Shown piece by piece: positions 9,147 through 18,324 of a stretch of 64,000 nucleotides of DNA. The stretch's first letter is position 1; every line of letters starts with the position of its first letter. The stretch covers positions 2,790,001-2,854,000 of the forward strand of contig NC_010681.1 of NCBI RefSeq assembly GCF_000020125.1, given 5' to 3'. Both the position numbers and the translations under genes were made by a program. The notes under the pieces were generated by a model that saw only the letters and a program-made list of their open reading frames with translations, was not told the DNA's origin and made no database searches. The stretch comes from Paraburkholderia phytofirmans PsJN (GTDB lineage: Bacteria > Pseudomonadota > Gammaproteobacteria > Burkholderiales > Burkholderiaceae).

Positions 9147-10160
9147 CTACTGCTGCGCGTAGCTTTGCGCCAACTCCGGCCACTCGTCCGGCACGATAAA
9201 GCCGCGCGAACGTTCCACTAGGTTGCCCACGCTGTCCTCGGTGAACGCGGCGACCATCGACGGTCCATGCTGACGCGACGTTTGCCCGGCGAGCGTTTCC
9301 GCATCGACGAACGCGAGTCCCGCGGTCTGCACTTCAAGAGACGTATGGCGTCGCGGCGCTAGCCACTCCAGCCGAGGCAATGTCCGCCATTTCTGCGCAT
9401 GCGCCGCCGCGAACGCCGGCCAGTCACTGCGCGTCACCCACCAGCCGCGGCCATGCGCCGGATCGAGCTCGACCGGATCGAGCGGCGTCTCGCCATCCCG
9501 GTAAAACAGCCAGCCTTTGATGAACATCTGCGGCGTCCACGGACCCGCGTAGCCGACCGAAGCAAACTCCTCGCGCGCGCTCAACGGCAACTGATGATTC
9601 AGCACATGCGCCAGCTTGAGGTCGAAGCGGTCTTTTAAATTCGGGCCGACGTAGTCGGATAACCGAGCGGGTAACTGCGCGCGCCCTTCGCCGGCGTGCA
9701 AGTAGCACTTCACGGCCAGCTCCCAATGCAGCCGCGCGCCCTGTCGCGTCCGCACCAGAAAATCACATTCGCCGAGCGTGACGCCCGCTCGCCGTAACGG
9801 CACGCCTGCGGCCACCAGCCGCGCCGCCGGACCCTGTTGCAGGAACCAGCCGAGCAGCCGCTCAGCATAGCGGCCGAGGCGCGTGATGCGCGTCGCCGCG
9901 AGTTCCTGATGCAGGGCTTCGGGCGCGGCGTCCAGCGCGCGCAGCCAGTCACAGGTCGCCCGCGCTTCCTGAGGCGTGTCGAAGGGATTTGCCAGCGCGC
10001 CGACCGGTGGTTGCGGACGCAACAGATCGGCGCTCAGCAGCAGCCACGCGAGATCGCGCACGGCAGCGTCGTGCAAGGTATCGAGCAGCGTAGCGCGGCT
10101 CGCGGCATCGATGCCGGGCGCCGCGGCGGAACCGGCCGCCGGACCCTCCCCGGCCGTCAC
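9147..10160 (-). CDS. DUF1853 family protein
   Basis: Cytoplasmic protein of 337 residues with no signal peptide. Recognised as DUF1853 from segments such as DLAWLLLSADLL, RLGRYAERLLGWFL, the ECDFLVR...HWELAVKCYL core and the C-terminal RGFIVPDEWP. The E-x-D-F...E-L-A-V-K pattern recalls a PD-(D/E)XK nuclease core, which is inference only. The start is taken as the GTG at 10160, whose GTGA overlaps the TGA stop of the upstream uracil-DNA glycosylase by four bases; an ATG at 10217 would overlap by 61. The coupling places it in the tsaB-rimI-UDG operon. Confidence 0.82.
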   Translation of the reverse strand: MTAGEGPAAGSAAAPGIDAASRATLLDTLHDAAVRDLAWLLLSADLLRPQPPVGALANPFDTPQEARATCDWLRALDAAPEALHQELAATRITRLGRYAERLLGWFLQQGPAARLVAAGVPLRRAGVTLGECDFLVRTRQGARLHWELAVKCYLHAGEGRAQLPARLSDYVGPNLKDRFDLKLAHVLNHQLPLSAREEFASVGYAGPWTPQMFIKGWLFYRDGETPLDPVELDPAHGRGWWVTRSDWPAFAAAHAQKWRTLPRLEWLAPRRHTSLEVQTAGLAFVDAETLAGQTSRQHGPSMVAAFTEDSVGNLVERSRGFIVPDEWPELAQSYAQQ

Positions 10161-11401
10161 TTCGGCGCGTTCGACGGCGCACCGCCCGCCGCCCGCCACG
10201 TGTCGCGGGCGAGGCACAGGTCGGCCCAGGCCTTCGCCTTATCGGGCAGGCTGCGCAACAGATACGCCGGGTGATAGGTGACGATCACGGGCACGCCTTC
10301 GTATTCGTGCACGCGGCCGCGCAGCGACGAAATGCTCGCCTCGGTCTTCAGCAAACTCTGCGCCGCGAAGCGGCCGAGCGCGACGATCAGCTTCGGCTTG
10401 ACCAGCGCGACCTGACGTTGCAGATATGGCTCGCAACGCGCGACTTCGTCCGGTTCGGGATTGCGGTTGCCGGGCGGCCGGCATTTGATCACGTTGGCGA
10501 TATAGACGTTGGTGTCGCGCGCGAGCGTCAGCGAACGCAGCATGTTGTCCAGCAGCTTGCCGGCCTGGCCGACGAACGGCTCGCCCAGACGATCCTCATT
10601 CTCGCCCGGCGCTTCGCCGATCAGCATCCAGTCGGCGCCGCGATCGCCGACGCCGAATACGGTGTTCGTGCGCTTCTCGCACAGACGGCAAAGCTGGCAG
10701 GCGGCGACGCGCTCGCTCAGTGCGTCCCAGTCGAGCGTGTGGATTGCCGGCGGTGCGGGGGCTTCGAGGCGTGCGTCTGCGGGTGCTTGAGTCGGCAGAT
10801 CGTCGAACCATGCGAAATCGTCGCTGGGTGGCGCGTCGAATGTCGGCGGCTCGGGGCTGCGGGGTTGCTGGGGACGCGATGACTGCGGTGTCTGCGGCTC
10901 GTTTGCCTCGACCGAGGCTTGCATCCGGGCTTGCGTCGGTGGTTGCGCTGGGCCTTGCGTTGGGACGCGCGTTGGGCCTTGTGAAGGCTGCCTTTGACCT
11001 TCAGCCTGTTCACCGTTCAGCTCGGAACGCGGCGACTCGTCTGAGCGCCTCTCTGCCGCCAACTGGCGATCAGCGAACCGGTCGCGTGCGCCGGCTACGG
11101 GCGATGCCTGATCCTGACGGCCAGACGTGCCGCGTTCGCCCGGCGCCGGCGCGGCGTTGGCTTGTTGAACGCCGGCCGCGCGCATCGCGGGCTGCGAGGT
11201 TTCCTGCGCGCGAGCAGCCGGCGGCATCGCTGATGCCACGCCACGCGCCTCATCACGATGCGCACCCGCACCCTGCCCGACCTCGGCTGCGGCTTGCGCT
11301 TGCGGTTGTCCAGCAACCGGCTCCGGCGCCGCTGCCATCCCACGACGCACCCACAGCGGTGTGAGTCCGAACTCTTCCAGAACCGATTCATGCAGCGCCA
11401 T
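10157..11401 (-). CDS. Uracil-DNA glycosylase, Fe-S type (family 4/5-like)
   Basis: Removes uracil from DNA. 414 residues from ATG 11401, which has a GGAGGG Shine-Dalgarno five bases upstream and overlaps rimI by 14 bases. An ATG six codons earlier is less likely. The N-terminus holds a short conserved-looking peptide (VLEEFGLTPLWVRR), followed by about 190 residues rich in Ala, Gln, Pro, Ser and Arg with no predicted structure. The catalytic domain starts near residue 221. It has Fe-S cysteines in the CQLCRLC region, in KCRPPGNRNP and in RCEPYLQ, the GEAPGENEDRLGEPF motif, and a C-terminal VTYHPAYLLR motif. Family members are usually 200-300 residues, so the linker is unusually long. Confidence 0.93.
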   Translation of the reverse strand: MALHESVLEEFGLTPLWVRRGMAAAPEPVAGQPQAQAAAEVGQGAGAHRDEARGVASAMPPAARAQETSQPAMRAAGVQQANAAPAPGERGTSGRQDQASPVAGARDRFADRQLAAERRSDESPRSELNGEQAEGQRQPSQGPTRVPTQGPAQPPTQARMQASVEANEPQTPQSSRPQQPRSPEPPTFDAPPSDDFAWFDDLPTQAPADARLEAPAPPAIHTLDWDALSERVAACQLCRLCEKRTNTVFGVGDRGADWMLIGEAPGENEDRLGEPFVGQAGKLLDNMLRSLTLARDTNVYIANVIKCRPPGNRNPEPDEVARCEPYLQRQVALVKPKLIVALGRFAAQSLLKTEASISSLRGRVHEYEGVPVIVTYHPAYLLRSLPDKAKAWADLCLARDTWRAAGGAPSNAPK

Positions 11402-11882
11402 CTGCGCCCTCCGTGGCAAACGAGAAACGCATCACGATGGCGTCCTCCCGGCTGCGATGCCGCGCCGGATAATAGTTTTTGCGCCGGCCGATCGAAGCAA
11501 AGCCGAAGCGCTCATAAAGCCGGATCGCCCGATGATTCGACGGCCGCACTTCCAGCAACAGCCCCTCGAGTTTTTCAGCGCGGGTAATGCGTACGGCTTC
11601 GCGCAGCAGCGCGAGCCCGGCGCCGGCGCCTTGCGCCGCGGGCGTCACGCATAGATTGAGCAGATGCATTTCGTCGACGACCGGCATCAGCACGCAATAG
11701 CCGATCAGCGTGCCCGTGACATGGCGCAGACAGACGCCGAAGTAGCCGTTGCGCAGCGAGTCGCCGAAATTGCCCCGGCTCCATGGAAACTCATAAGCGA
11801 TTTTTTCGATGGCGGCGACTTCATCCAGATCGCCTTCAGTCATCGGCGACATATAGCGGTCCGCGAGCAGCACGCCACTCAT
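11388..11882 (-). CDS. rimI: Ribosomal protein S18-alanine N-acetyltransferase
   Basis: GNAT-fold enzyme acetylating the N-terminal Ala of ribosomal protein S18. 164 residues: MTEGDLDEVAAIE near the start, the acetyl-CoA-binding loop VTPAAQGAGAG, LEVRPSNHRAIRLYERFGF, and the family hallmark KNYYPA near the C-terminus. The ATG overlaps the tsaB stop as ATGA (11879-11882), and the 3' end overlaps the next gene by 14 bases. The tsaB-rimI pairing is common in proteobacteria and supports the call. Confidence 0.95.
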   Translation of the reverse strand: MSGVLLADRYMSPMTEGDLDEVAAIEKIAYEFPWSRGNFGDSLRNGYFGVCLRHVTGTLIGYCVLMPVVDEMHLLNLCVTPAAQGAGAGLALLREAVRITRAEKLEGLLLEVRPSNHRAIRLYERFGFASIGRRKNYYPARHRSREDAIVMRFSFATEGADGAA

Positions 11883-12709
11883 TGCCGGCCCTCGCCTTGC
11901 GCTGCGTCATGCGCGAGTCGGGCAGCCTGTTCGGCCCTGGCGGCTTTCTCCGCTTTTTCGGCTTTGTCGGCGACCCGCTCGGCGGTGGTCTGGGCAACCT
12001 TGTCGCGCACATATTCCGGCGCGGCCTGATCGGCGGGCACCGTGCGGCCCGCGCGCAACGCGCGCAGCGCGGCGTGCGCGAGCGGCACGGCGTGCGGCAA
12101 CGCTTCGCTATCGACGCTGCGCGCCGCGGCGAGCGCCGGCAGCCGCGCACCGAAGGCAGCGGCGGCATTGCCTGCCAGCGTGAACGGGACGTCGGGCAAA
12201 ACGAGCCGGTCCGGCGCATCGAGCGAAGCCGCCTGCAGCGTGCGCCATTCACCTTGCGCGTCGTCCCAGGCGTAGTCGGCCCAATAGATTTCGTCCATGC
12301 GGGCGTCGAGCGCGGCGAGCACGCGCGTCGCCGACGGATCGCGTAGACGGGCGCTCTCGGCACAGGCAAGCAGCGTACTGACCGGCACGACCGGCAGATT
12401 CAGGCCGAACGCGAGGCCTTGGGCGACGCCGGTCGCGGTGCGCAACCCGGTGAACGAGCCCGGGCCGGAACCGAACGCGATGGCGTCGCAGTCCGCCAGT
12501 GACAGGCCGGCTTCGTCGAAAAGTTCGCGGATGGCGGGGAGCAGGCGCGTGCTGGAAACCGCGCCGGTCTGCTCGTGGCGCACCCACAGACGCGGTTCGG
12601 CGCGTGCCTCTTCAGGTGTCGCGCCGGAAGCGTTGCCGGCGGCGGACAGAAGCGCTACCGAGCAGAATTCGGTCGAGGTATCGAGGGCGAGGAGCACAGT
12701 TTGAGTCAT
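11879..12709 (-). CDS. tsaB: tRNA threonylcarbamoyladenosine biosynthesis protein TsaB
   Basis: Non-catalytic partner of TsaD and TsaE in t6A37 synthesis on ANN-decoding tRNAs. 276 residues: N-terminal LLALDTSTEFCSVAL ASKHA-fold motif, the hallmark GPGSFTGLRTATGVAQGLA, and a variable Ala-rich C-terminus (KAEKAEKAARAEQAAR). ATG 12709 gives the standard N-terminus. The frame stays open for 97 codons upstream only because it runs through the 20-bp array. It is the first gene of the coupled run to DUF1853; its promoter must lie in or beyond the array. Confidence 0.94.
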   Translation of the reverse strand: MTQTVLLALDTSTEFCSVALLSAAGNASGATPEEARAEPRLWVRHEQTGAVSSTRLLPAIRELFDEAGLSLADCDAIAFGSGPGSFTGLRTATGVAQGLAFGLNLPVVPVSTLLACAESARLRDPSATRVLAALDARMDEIYWADYAWDDAQGEWRTLQAASLDAPDRLVLPDVPFTLAGNAAAAFGARLPALAAARSVDSEALPHAVPLAHAALRALRAGRTVPADQAAPEYVRDKVAQTTAERVADKAEKAEKAARAEQAARLAHDAAQGEGRQ

Positions 12710-12735
12710 GGACCGTATTGTAATCGGCACGGCGC

Positions 12736-13175
12736 GCGCAAATGTGGTTTGGCATGCGCCAAGGATGGTTTGGTCGCGCCGGAATGGTTTGCCTTGAGCG
12801 AGGGCGGTTTGGGTCGCGCGAAGGTGGATTGTCCCGCGCCAACTGGATTGCCATGCTCCGAGGCGGTTGTCCCGCGCCAACTCGATAGGCAATGCGCCGA
12901 GGTGGGTTTGCCTGGAGCCAAGGCGGTTTGGGTCACGCGAAAATGGGTTGTCCCGCGCCAGGTGGCGCGGCATGCGCCAAGATGGTTTGCCTTGAGTCAA
13001 AAGTGGCTTGGGTCGAGCGAAGCGGTTTGCCGTGCGTCACGTGAGTTGCGTCGCGCGAAAGCGGTTTGCTGCACGCGAGGGGCATATGGCTTGCGTCTGC
13101 ACGCGGTACGGTTTGCGCCCAAGCAATCCGCCTCGCGCCCGAGACCGTCCGTCTTGCGCCAGATCGCCGTCCGGT
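12736..13175. repeat. Degenerate ~20-bp tandem array between tsaB and the ACBP gene
   Basis: At least 17 consecutive units of 19-21 bases run from 12736 to about 13072, then decay to about 13175. The approximate unit is GCGCCAAGGTGGTTTGCCTT: a GCGC/GAGC head, a GG-TGG core, a TTTG, and a variable last three bases. Unit starts: 12736, 12756, 12776, 12796, 12816, 12836, 12855, 12874, 12894, 12915, 12935, 12955, 12974, 12994, 13015, 13034, 13053. A higher-order pattern is visible: the end types CTT, GTC, CCC, CAT at units 3-6 recur at units 9-12. The period is not a multiple of three and varies, so it is not a protein repeat. Confidence 0.85.
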
Positions 13176-13269
13176 GTTTGGAATAAGCCCTCGGCCCCCG
13201 CGGCGGCATCCAGTTGTTATGATCGTCGGCCGAGTTCAATCCCGATCCCGCCCGGCGGGCACAACGACA

Positions 13270-13539
13270 ATGACCGACATCGACACCCAGTTCACCCAAG
13301 CCCATGAAGACGTCCAGCAGTTGCCGGAGCGTCCGGGCAATCTCACGCTGCTGCGCCTCTACGCGCTCTACAAGCAGGCCACTCGCGGCGATGTTCAGGG
13401 CGACAAACCCGGCTTCACGGATATCGTCGGCAAGTACAAGTACGACGCGTGGGCCGCGCTCAAAGGCACCGCGCAGGACGCCGCGAAGCAGCAATACGTT
13501 GAACTGGTCGAATCGCTCAAGAGCGGCGCGTCGGCCTGA
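13270..13539 (+). CDS. Acyl-CoA-binding protein
   Basis: 89-residue ACBP-type four-helix protein, which in the family binds medium- and long-chain acyl-CoA and buffers the cytosolic pool. Seen: the LYALYKQATRGD segment and the KYKYDAWAALKGTAQDAA segment, with the Tyr and Lys residues that contact the acyl-CoA in the family. ATG 13270 is chosen for the family length. It is transcribed away from the 20-bp array, which fills most of the space upstream. No neighbouring lipid gene suggests a specific pathway. Confidence 0.93.
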   Translation: MTDIDTQFTQAHEDVQQLPERPGNLTLLRLYALYKQATRGDVQGDKPGFTDIVGKYKYDAWAALKGTAQDAAKQQYVELVESLKSGASA

Positions 13540-14066
13540 CTCCCAGATCGACGGCGGCCGGCTGCAGTCGGCCGCTCCCGCCTGGCACCAGGCTACTGAG
13601 AAGCGGCCTGAGCCACGGCGGCGCTGCGATGGCCGACCGATACAGCCGTCCATCGAGCCGCCCGGGCTGCGCCCGGCACAATTTTTTCCGCCAGGAAAAC
13701 TCCTAATAGTGGCGCAGTGCAACAAAAGGCTATACAATGCTGCCTGCGCTTCACTGCTTTGCCCGGCTTTCTTCTAGCGGCCTTTGCGGCGCAGCGCCTC
13801 GTAGCGTTTAGCTCCAATCCAGTTTAGAACCTGTCCCCTCCTGCCTAGCCCCCTACGGGCGATCATGTCCCAGGCTGGCGGCACGCCGTGTTGGCATGTC
13901 GCATCCGATACAGCTTCTAACGAAAAGCTCGCCTTCATTGTCGCGAGCTGCCCCCGTTTTTCGATTTGCTCGCTGCTTCTTTGCTCGCTGAATCCGACGA
14001 CTTGGGTATGCCGATTGGCGCCGACGTTTTAATTCCGTGTGTACCAAGGATTTACCAAGGATTCTC
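13540..14066 (+). promoter_or_regulatory. Long leader upstream of the RhlE helicase
   Basis: 527 bases without a convincing gene. A TATACAAT (13731-13738) could be a -10 element, although no good -35 is seen. The last part carries two direct copies of ACCAAGGATT (14043-14052 and 14054-14063), so two AAGGA Shine-Dalgarno sequences precede the ATG at 14067. If the -10 is right, the mRNA leader exceeds 300 bases, as is common for cold-responsive helicase genes; that role is inference. Confidence 0.4.
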
Positions 14067-15695
14067 ATGACTTCGAGCAATACCCCCAGCAGCCCGTTGA
14101 ACGCCATCGCCGATCAAGCCCTCGGTCTCGCCGACGCACCCGTACAAGCCGCAGCCGTTGCTGCCGCTCCGGAAGCCGTCGCCGCGGAAGCCGCAGCGCC
14201 CACCGGCCCGTCGTTCGCGTCGCTCGGTCTCTCCGCGGATGTCGTCTCCGCGCTGACCGCCGCTGGCTATCAAAACCCGACTCCGGTTCAGCAACGCGCA
14301 ATCCCGGCTGGCATCGCCGGCCGCGATCTGATGGTCTCGAGCCCGACCGGTTCGGGCAAGACCGCCGCGTTCATGCTGCCCGCCATCGAGCGTTTCTCGC
14401 AGCTGCAAAAAGCACAAGCCAGCCAGCCGCGTGAACCGCGTCCGGCTGACGGTGCCCGCACGCGTCGTCCGCAACCGGTTGCCCGTCCGACCATGCTGGT
14501 TCTGACGCCGACCCGCGAACTCGCCATGCAGGTCACTACCGCCGCTGCCACGTACGGCAAGCACCTCAAGCGTCTGCGCACCGTCAGCATTCTGGGCGGC
14601 GTCGCTTATGGTCAACAGCTGATGCTGCTGGCCAAGAACCCGGAAATCCTGGTCGCCACGCCGGGCCGTTTGATCGACCACCTGGAACGCGGCCGCATCG
14701 ATCTGTCGCAACTGCAGATCCTCGTGCTCGACGAAGCCGACCGCATGCTCGACATGGGCTTCATCGAAGACATCGAGACGATCGTCGCCGCTACGCCGGC
14801 TACGCGTCAAACCATGCTGTTCTCGGCCACGCTCGACGGCAAGATCACCTCGCTGACGGGCCGCCTGCTGAAGGATCCGGAACGCATCGAGATCGTTCAG
14901 CGTCTGGAACAGCGCACCAACATCGCGCAAACCGTCCATTACGTGGATGACCGCGATCACAAGGATCGTCTGCTCGACCATCTGCTGCGCGACGAAGGCC
15001 TCGACCAGGCGATCGTCTTCACGGCAACCAAGATGGACGCGGACCAACTGGCAGGCCGTCTGGCCGACGCCGGTTTCGAATCGGCCGCCCTGCACGGCGA
15101 TCTGCCGCAAGGCGCGCGTAACCGCACGATCCGTGCGCTGCGCGAGCGCCGTGTGCGCGTGCTGGTGGCAACGGACGTCGCCGCTCGCGGTATCGACATT
15201 CCGGGCATCACGCACGTGTTCAACTACGACCTGCCGAAGTTCGCCGAAGATTACGTGCACCGCATCGGCCGTACCGGCCGTGCTGGCCGCTCGGGTATCG
15301 CGGTGAGCCTCGTGCATCACGCCGAGCAAGGCGCGTTGAAGCGCATCGAGCGTTTCGTGCGTACTCCGCTGCCGGTCAATGTCGTCGAAGGCTTCGAGCC
15401 GCGCAAGTCGGCTCCGTCGGGTAACGGCCGTCCTGGCTTTGGCGGCCGCGGCCGTCCGGGCGGCGGCAACGGCGGTGGCCGTCGCTTTGGCAGCGGTTCG
15501 GGCAAGCCGGCTGGTAGCGGCGGTGCGCGCAGCGGCAGCGGCAATGGCAGCAGCTGGGCCGGCAAGTCGGCTGGCGGCGGTTCGCGTGACGGCGGCTTCG
15601 GCGGCGGTTCGCGCGAAGGCTACGGCGGCTCGCGCGACGGCGGCTACGGCGCACGCCGCAGCGACGGCCCGCGTACGGCGCGTCGCGGCAGCTAA
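14067..15695 (+). CDS. rhlE: DEAD-box RNA helicase, RhlE type
   Basis: ATP-dependent RNA helicase of 542 residues, probably in ribosome assembly, RNA decay or cold adaptation. Seen in order: an Ala-rich N-terminus, Q motif (GYQNPTPVQQRAIP), Walker A SPTGSGKT, PTRELAMQV, DEAD box VLDEADRMLDMGF, SAT in MLFSATL, ATDVAARGIDIP, HRIGRTGRAGR, then a ~100-residue Gly/Arg/Ser-rich tail with YGGSRDGG-like repeats that would bind RNA. ATG 14067 has a duplicated Shine-Dalgarno; the GTG at 14037 is less likely. Codon choice (more CGT and GCT than neighbours) suggests high expression. A terminator follows. Confidence 0.94.
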   Translation: MTSSNTPSSPLNAIADQALGLADAPVQAAAVAAAPEAVAAEAAAPTGPSFASLGLSADVVSALTAAGYQNPTPVQQRAIPAGIAGRDLMVSSPTGSGKTAAFMLPAIERFSQLQKAQASQPREPRPADGARTRRPQPVARPTMLVLTPTRELAMQVTTAAATYGKHLKRLRTVSILGGVAYGQQLMLLAKNPEILVATPGRLIDHLERGRIDLSQLQILVLDEADRMLDMGFIEDIETIVAATPATRQTMLFSATLDGKITSLTGRLLKDPERIEIVQRLEQRTNIAQTVHYVDDRDHKDRLLDHLLRDEGLDQAIVFTATKMDADQLAGRLADAGFESAALHGDLPQGARNRTIRALRERRVRVLVATDVAARGIDIPGITHVFNYDLPKFAEDYVHRIGRTGRAGRSGIAVSLVHHAEQGALKRIERFVRTPLPVNVVEGFEPRKSAPSGNGRPGFGGRGRPGGGNGGGRRFGSGSGKPAGSGGARSGSGNGSSWAGKSAGGGSRDGGFGGGSREGYGGSRDGGYGARRSDGPRTARRGS

Positions 15696-15809
15696 GTACT
15701 GAGACGGGCGTACTCTGCTTCAGGGCCTTCGGTCCGTTGCAGCGCCTATGCAGTACTGTCAGCAGTCAGCTTGAAAGACCCGAACGGCCTCGCGCCGTTC
15801 GTCAGTCGG

Positions 15810-15841
15810 AAAAAACCGGTGCTCTTGCGCCGGTTTTTTTT
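15810..15841 (+). terminator. Rho-independent terminator after rhlE
   Basis: AAAACCGGTGC and GCGCCGGTTTT form a GC-rich stem with a short loop, followed by a run of T. It lies 115 bases after the helicase stop. The A-run on the other side would also allow function on the minus strand. Confidence 0.85.
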
Positions 15842-16153
15842 CGCCCTTCAGTCGGCGCGCCCCAAATTTCACGATGTGGAAAATTTTTTTGCGTCGTAAA
15901 AAATCGTGCTGCACGGCACAAGACGACCTATTGCAACATGGGAAAAATCGTTTCTTAATGTGAAACAAGCAACGTAATTAATTGATTTTAAACATAAATA
16001 AATATTCAAAAAGGCTGTTCGGGCGGCTGTTGCGCGATCATTGATTTGCCTAGACTCTTATACAAGACTTCACGAAACGAAACGCCTCAACCGGCTGGCC
16101 GCTTCGACGAAGAAAAGAGTCACCCATCCATACAGGCAACCAAGGAGCACACC
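15842..16153 (+). promoter_or_regulatory. AT-rich control region of aceA with two dyad motifs
   Basis: The stretch 15880-16060 is far richer in A/T than its surroundings. Two imperfect inverted repeats stand out: TTTCACGATGTGGAAA at 15867-15882 (TTTC-N8-GAAA, like IclR-family sites in layout) and TCTTATACAAGA at 16056-16067. The latter overlaps a TATACA (16059-16064) that could be the -10, so a protein bound there would block RNA polymerase. The aceA Shine-Dalgarno AAGGAG is at 16142-16147. Confidence 0.5.
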
Positions 16154-17458
<1,305 letters not shown>

Positions 17459-17662
17459 GCAACCGCGCGGTCTGATCGCTGGAACAAGGCAGATAGACGG
17501 TCTAAACGGCTCCGTCAAAGAGCCGCCGTCACAGGGAGGAGCAAGGCTGTCGGGGCGGGAATCGAACCGCACTCGACAGCTGAAGTCTCGCAGAGGAACT
17601 TGGGAGAGCTCGCAGCAGCAGTGGAGAGAAAGCCAGCACAACGAATTGTGCGGCGAACACAG

Positions 17663-17698
17663 CGCGCGCCGGCCTCACCGCCGGCGCGTTTTTTTTCG
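17663..17698 (+). terminator. Terminator after aceA
   Basis: CGCGCCGGC and GCCGGCGCG form a nine-base-pair stem with a short CTCACC loop, followed by eight T. It sits between the convergent aceA and universal stress genes, about 205 bases after the aceA stop. Confidence 0.88.
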
Positions 17699-17707
17699 CT
17701 CGCGATT

Positions 17708-18142
17708 TCAGCGATACACGATCACCGGAATCTTTGTATGCGTGAGCACCCGCTGCGTTTCGCTGCCGATCAGCAGACTGCCCAGACCGCGACGGCCATG
17801 CGACGCCATGAAGATCACATCGCAGCCGCCCTGCTCCGCTGCTTCGATGATGCCGAGATATGGCGCCGGGTGCACGCTGGTCCGGCTGTCGACCGTGACG
17901 CCGACGCGGCGCGCCGCCATCTCCACTTCGCGCAGATGCACGCGCGCTTCACGCTCGCTGCGCTGCAGGAATTCCGAAGGCGGTTCGACCACGACGTCGG
18001 AGAACGGCGAGTACGGGTATTGCGGCAGACACGCGTAGGCGGTCACGTGGGCGTTGACGGCTTGCGCGAGATCGATGGCGCCGTCGATTGCCTTGCGTGA
18101 CAGGTCGGAACCGTCGGTCGGAACCAGGATGTGCCTGAACAT
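17708..18142 (-). CDS. Universal stress protein, UspA family
   Basis: 144 residues, single Usp domain: N-terminal RHILVPTDGSDLSRKAIDGA and the C-terminal nucleotide-binding pattern HGRRGLGSLLIGSETQRV, followed by HTKIPVIVYR. The glycine-rich motif suggests an ATP-binding type. ATG 18142 is chosen because translation upstream gives no conserved sequence. It lies downstream of the LysR gene on the same strand (182-base gap) and converges on aceA. Role beyond stress survival is unknown. Confidence 0.93.
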   Translation of the reverse strand: MFRHILVPTDGSDLSRKAIDGAIDLAQAVNAHVTAYACLPQYPYSPFSDVVVEPPSEFLQRSEREARVHLREVEMAARRVGVTVDSRTSVHPAPYLGIIEAAEQGGCDVIFMASHGRRGLGSLLIGSETQRVLTHTKIPVIVYR

Positions 18143-18324
18143 GATGCCATCCGTCGCCGGCTGCGCAGAGCGCGGCGTGAGCGTCCAACGAGGCTCGGCT
18201 TGCAAGCCGCTTGAATCGATTGTAGGTCGCGGAATTGAGCGCATGAATCCGTTGAGGGTCTGTCCGCATATCGGAAACCCCTTGTTCGCGGCGATGCCAT
18301 CAGCTGCGCGCCTCGCCTCCGCAT

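Noticed and set aside
12710..13000. A 97-codon in-frame extension of tsaB, beginning MTQGKPSWRMPRHLARD
   Set aside because: It is only the 20-bp array read in one frame. The repeat period varies between 19 and 21 bases, so the peptide has no stable pattern, and ATG 12709 gives the normal TsaB N-terminus.
12736..13175. CRISPR array
   Set aside because: There are no conserved repeats separated by unique spacers; the degenerate units are head-to-tail, and no cas gene is nearby.
15400..15690. An independent DNA repeat in the Gly-rich region of rhlE
   Set aside because: It is explained by the Gly/Arg/Ser-rich RNA-binding tail of the helicase protein.
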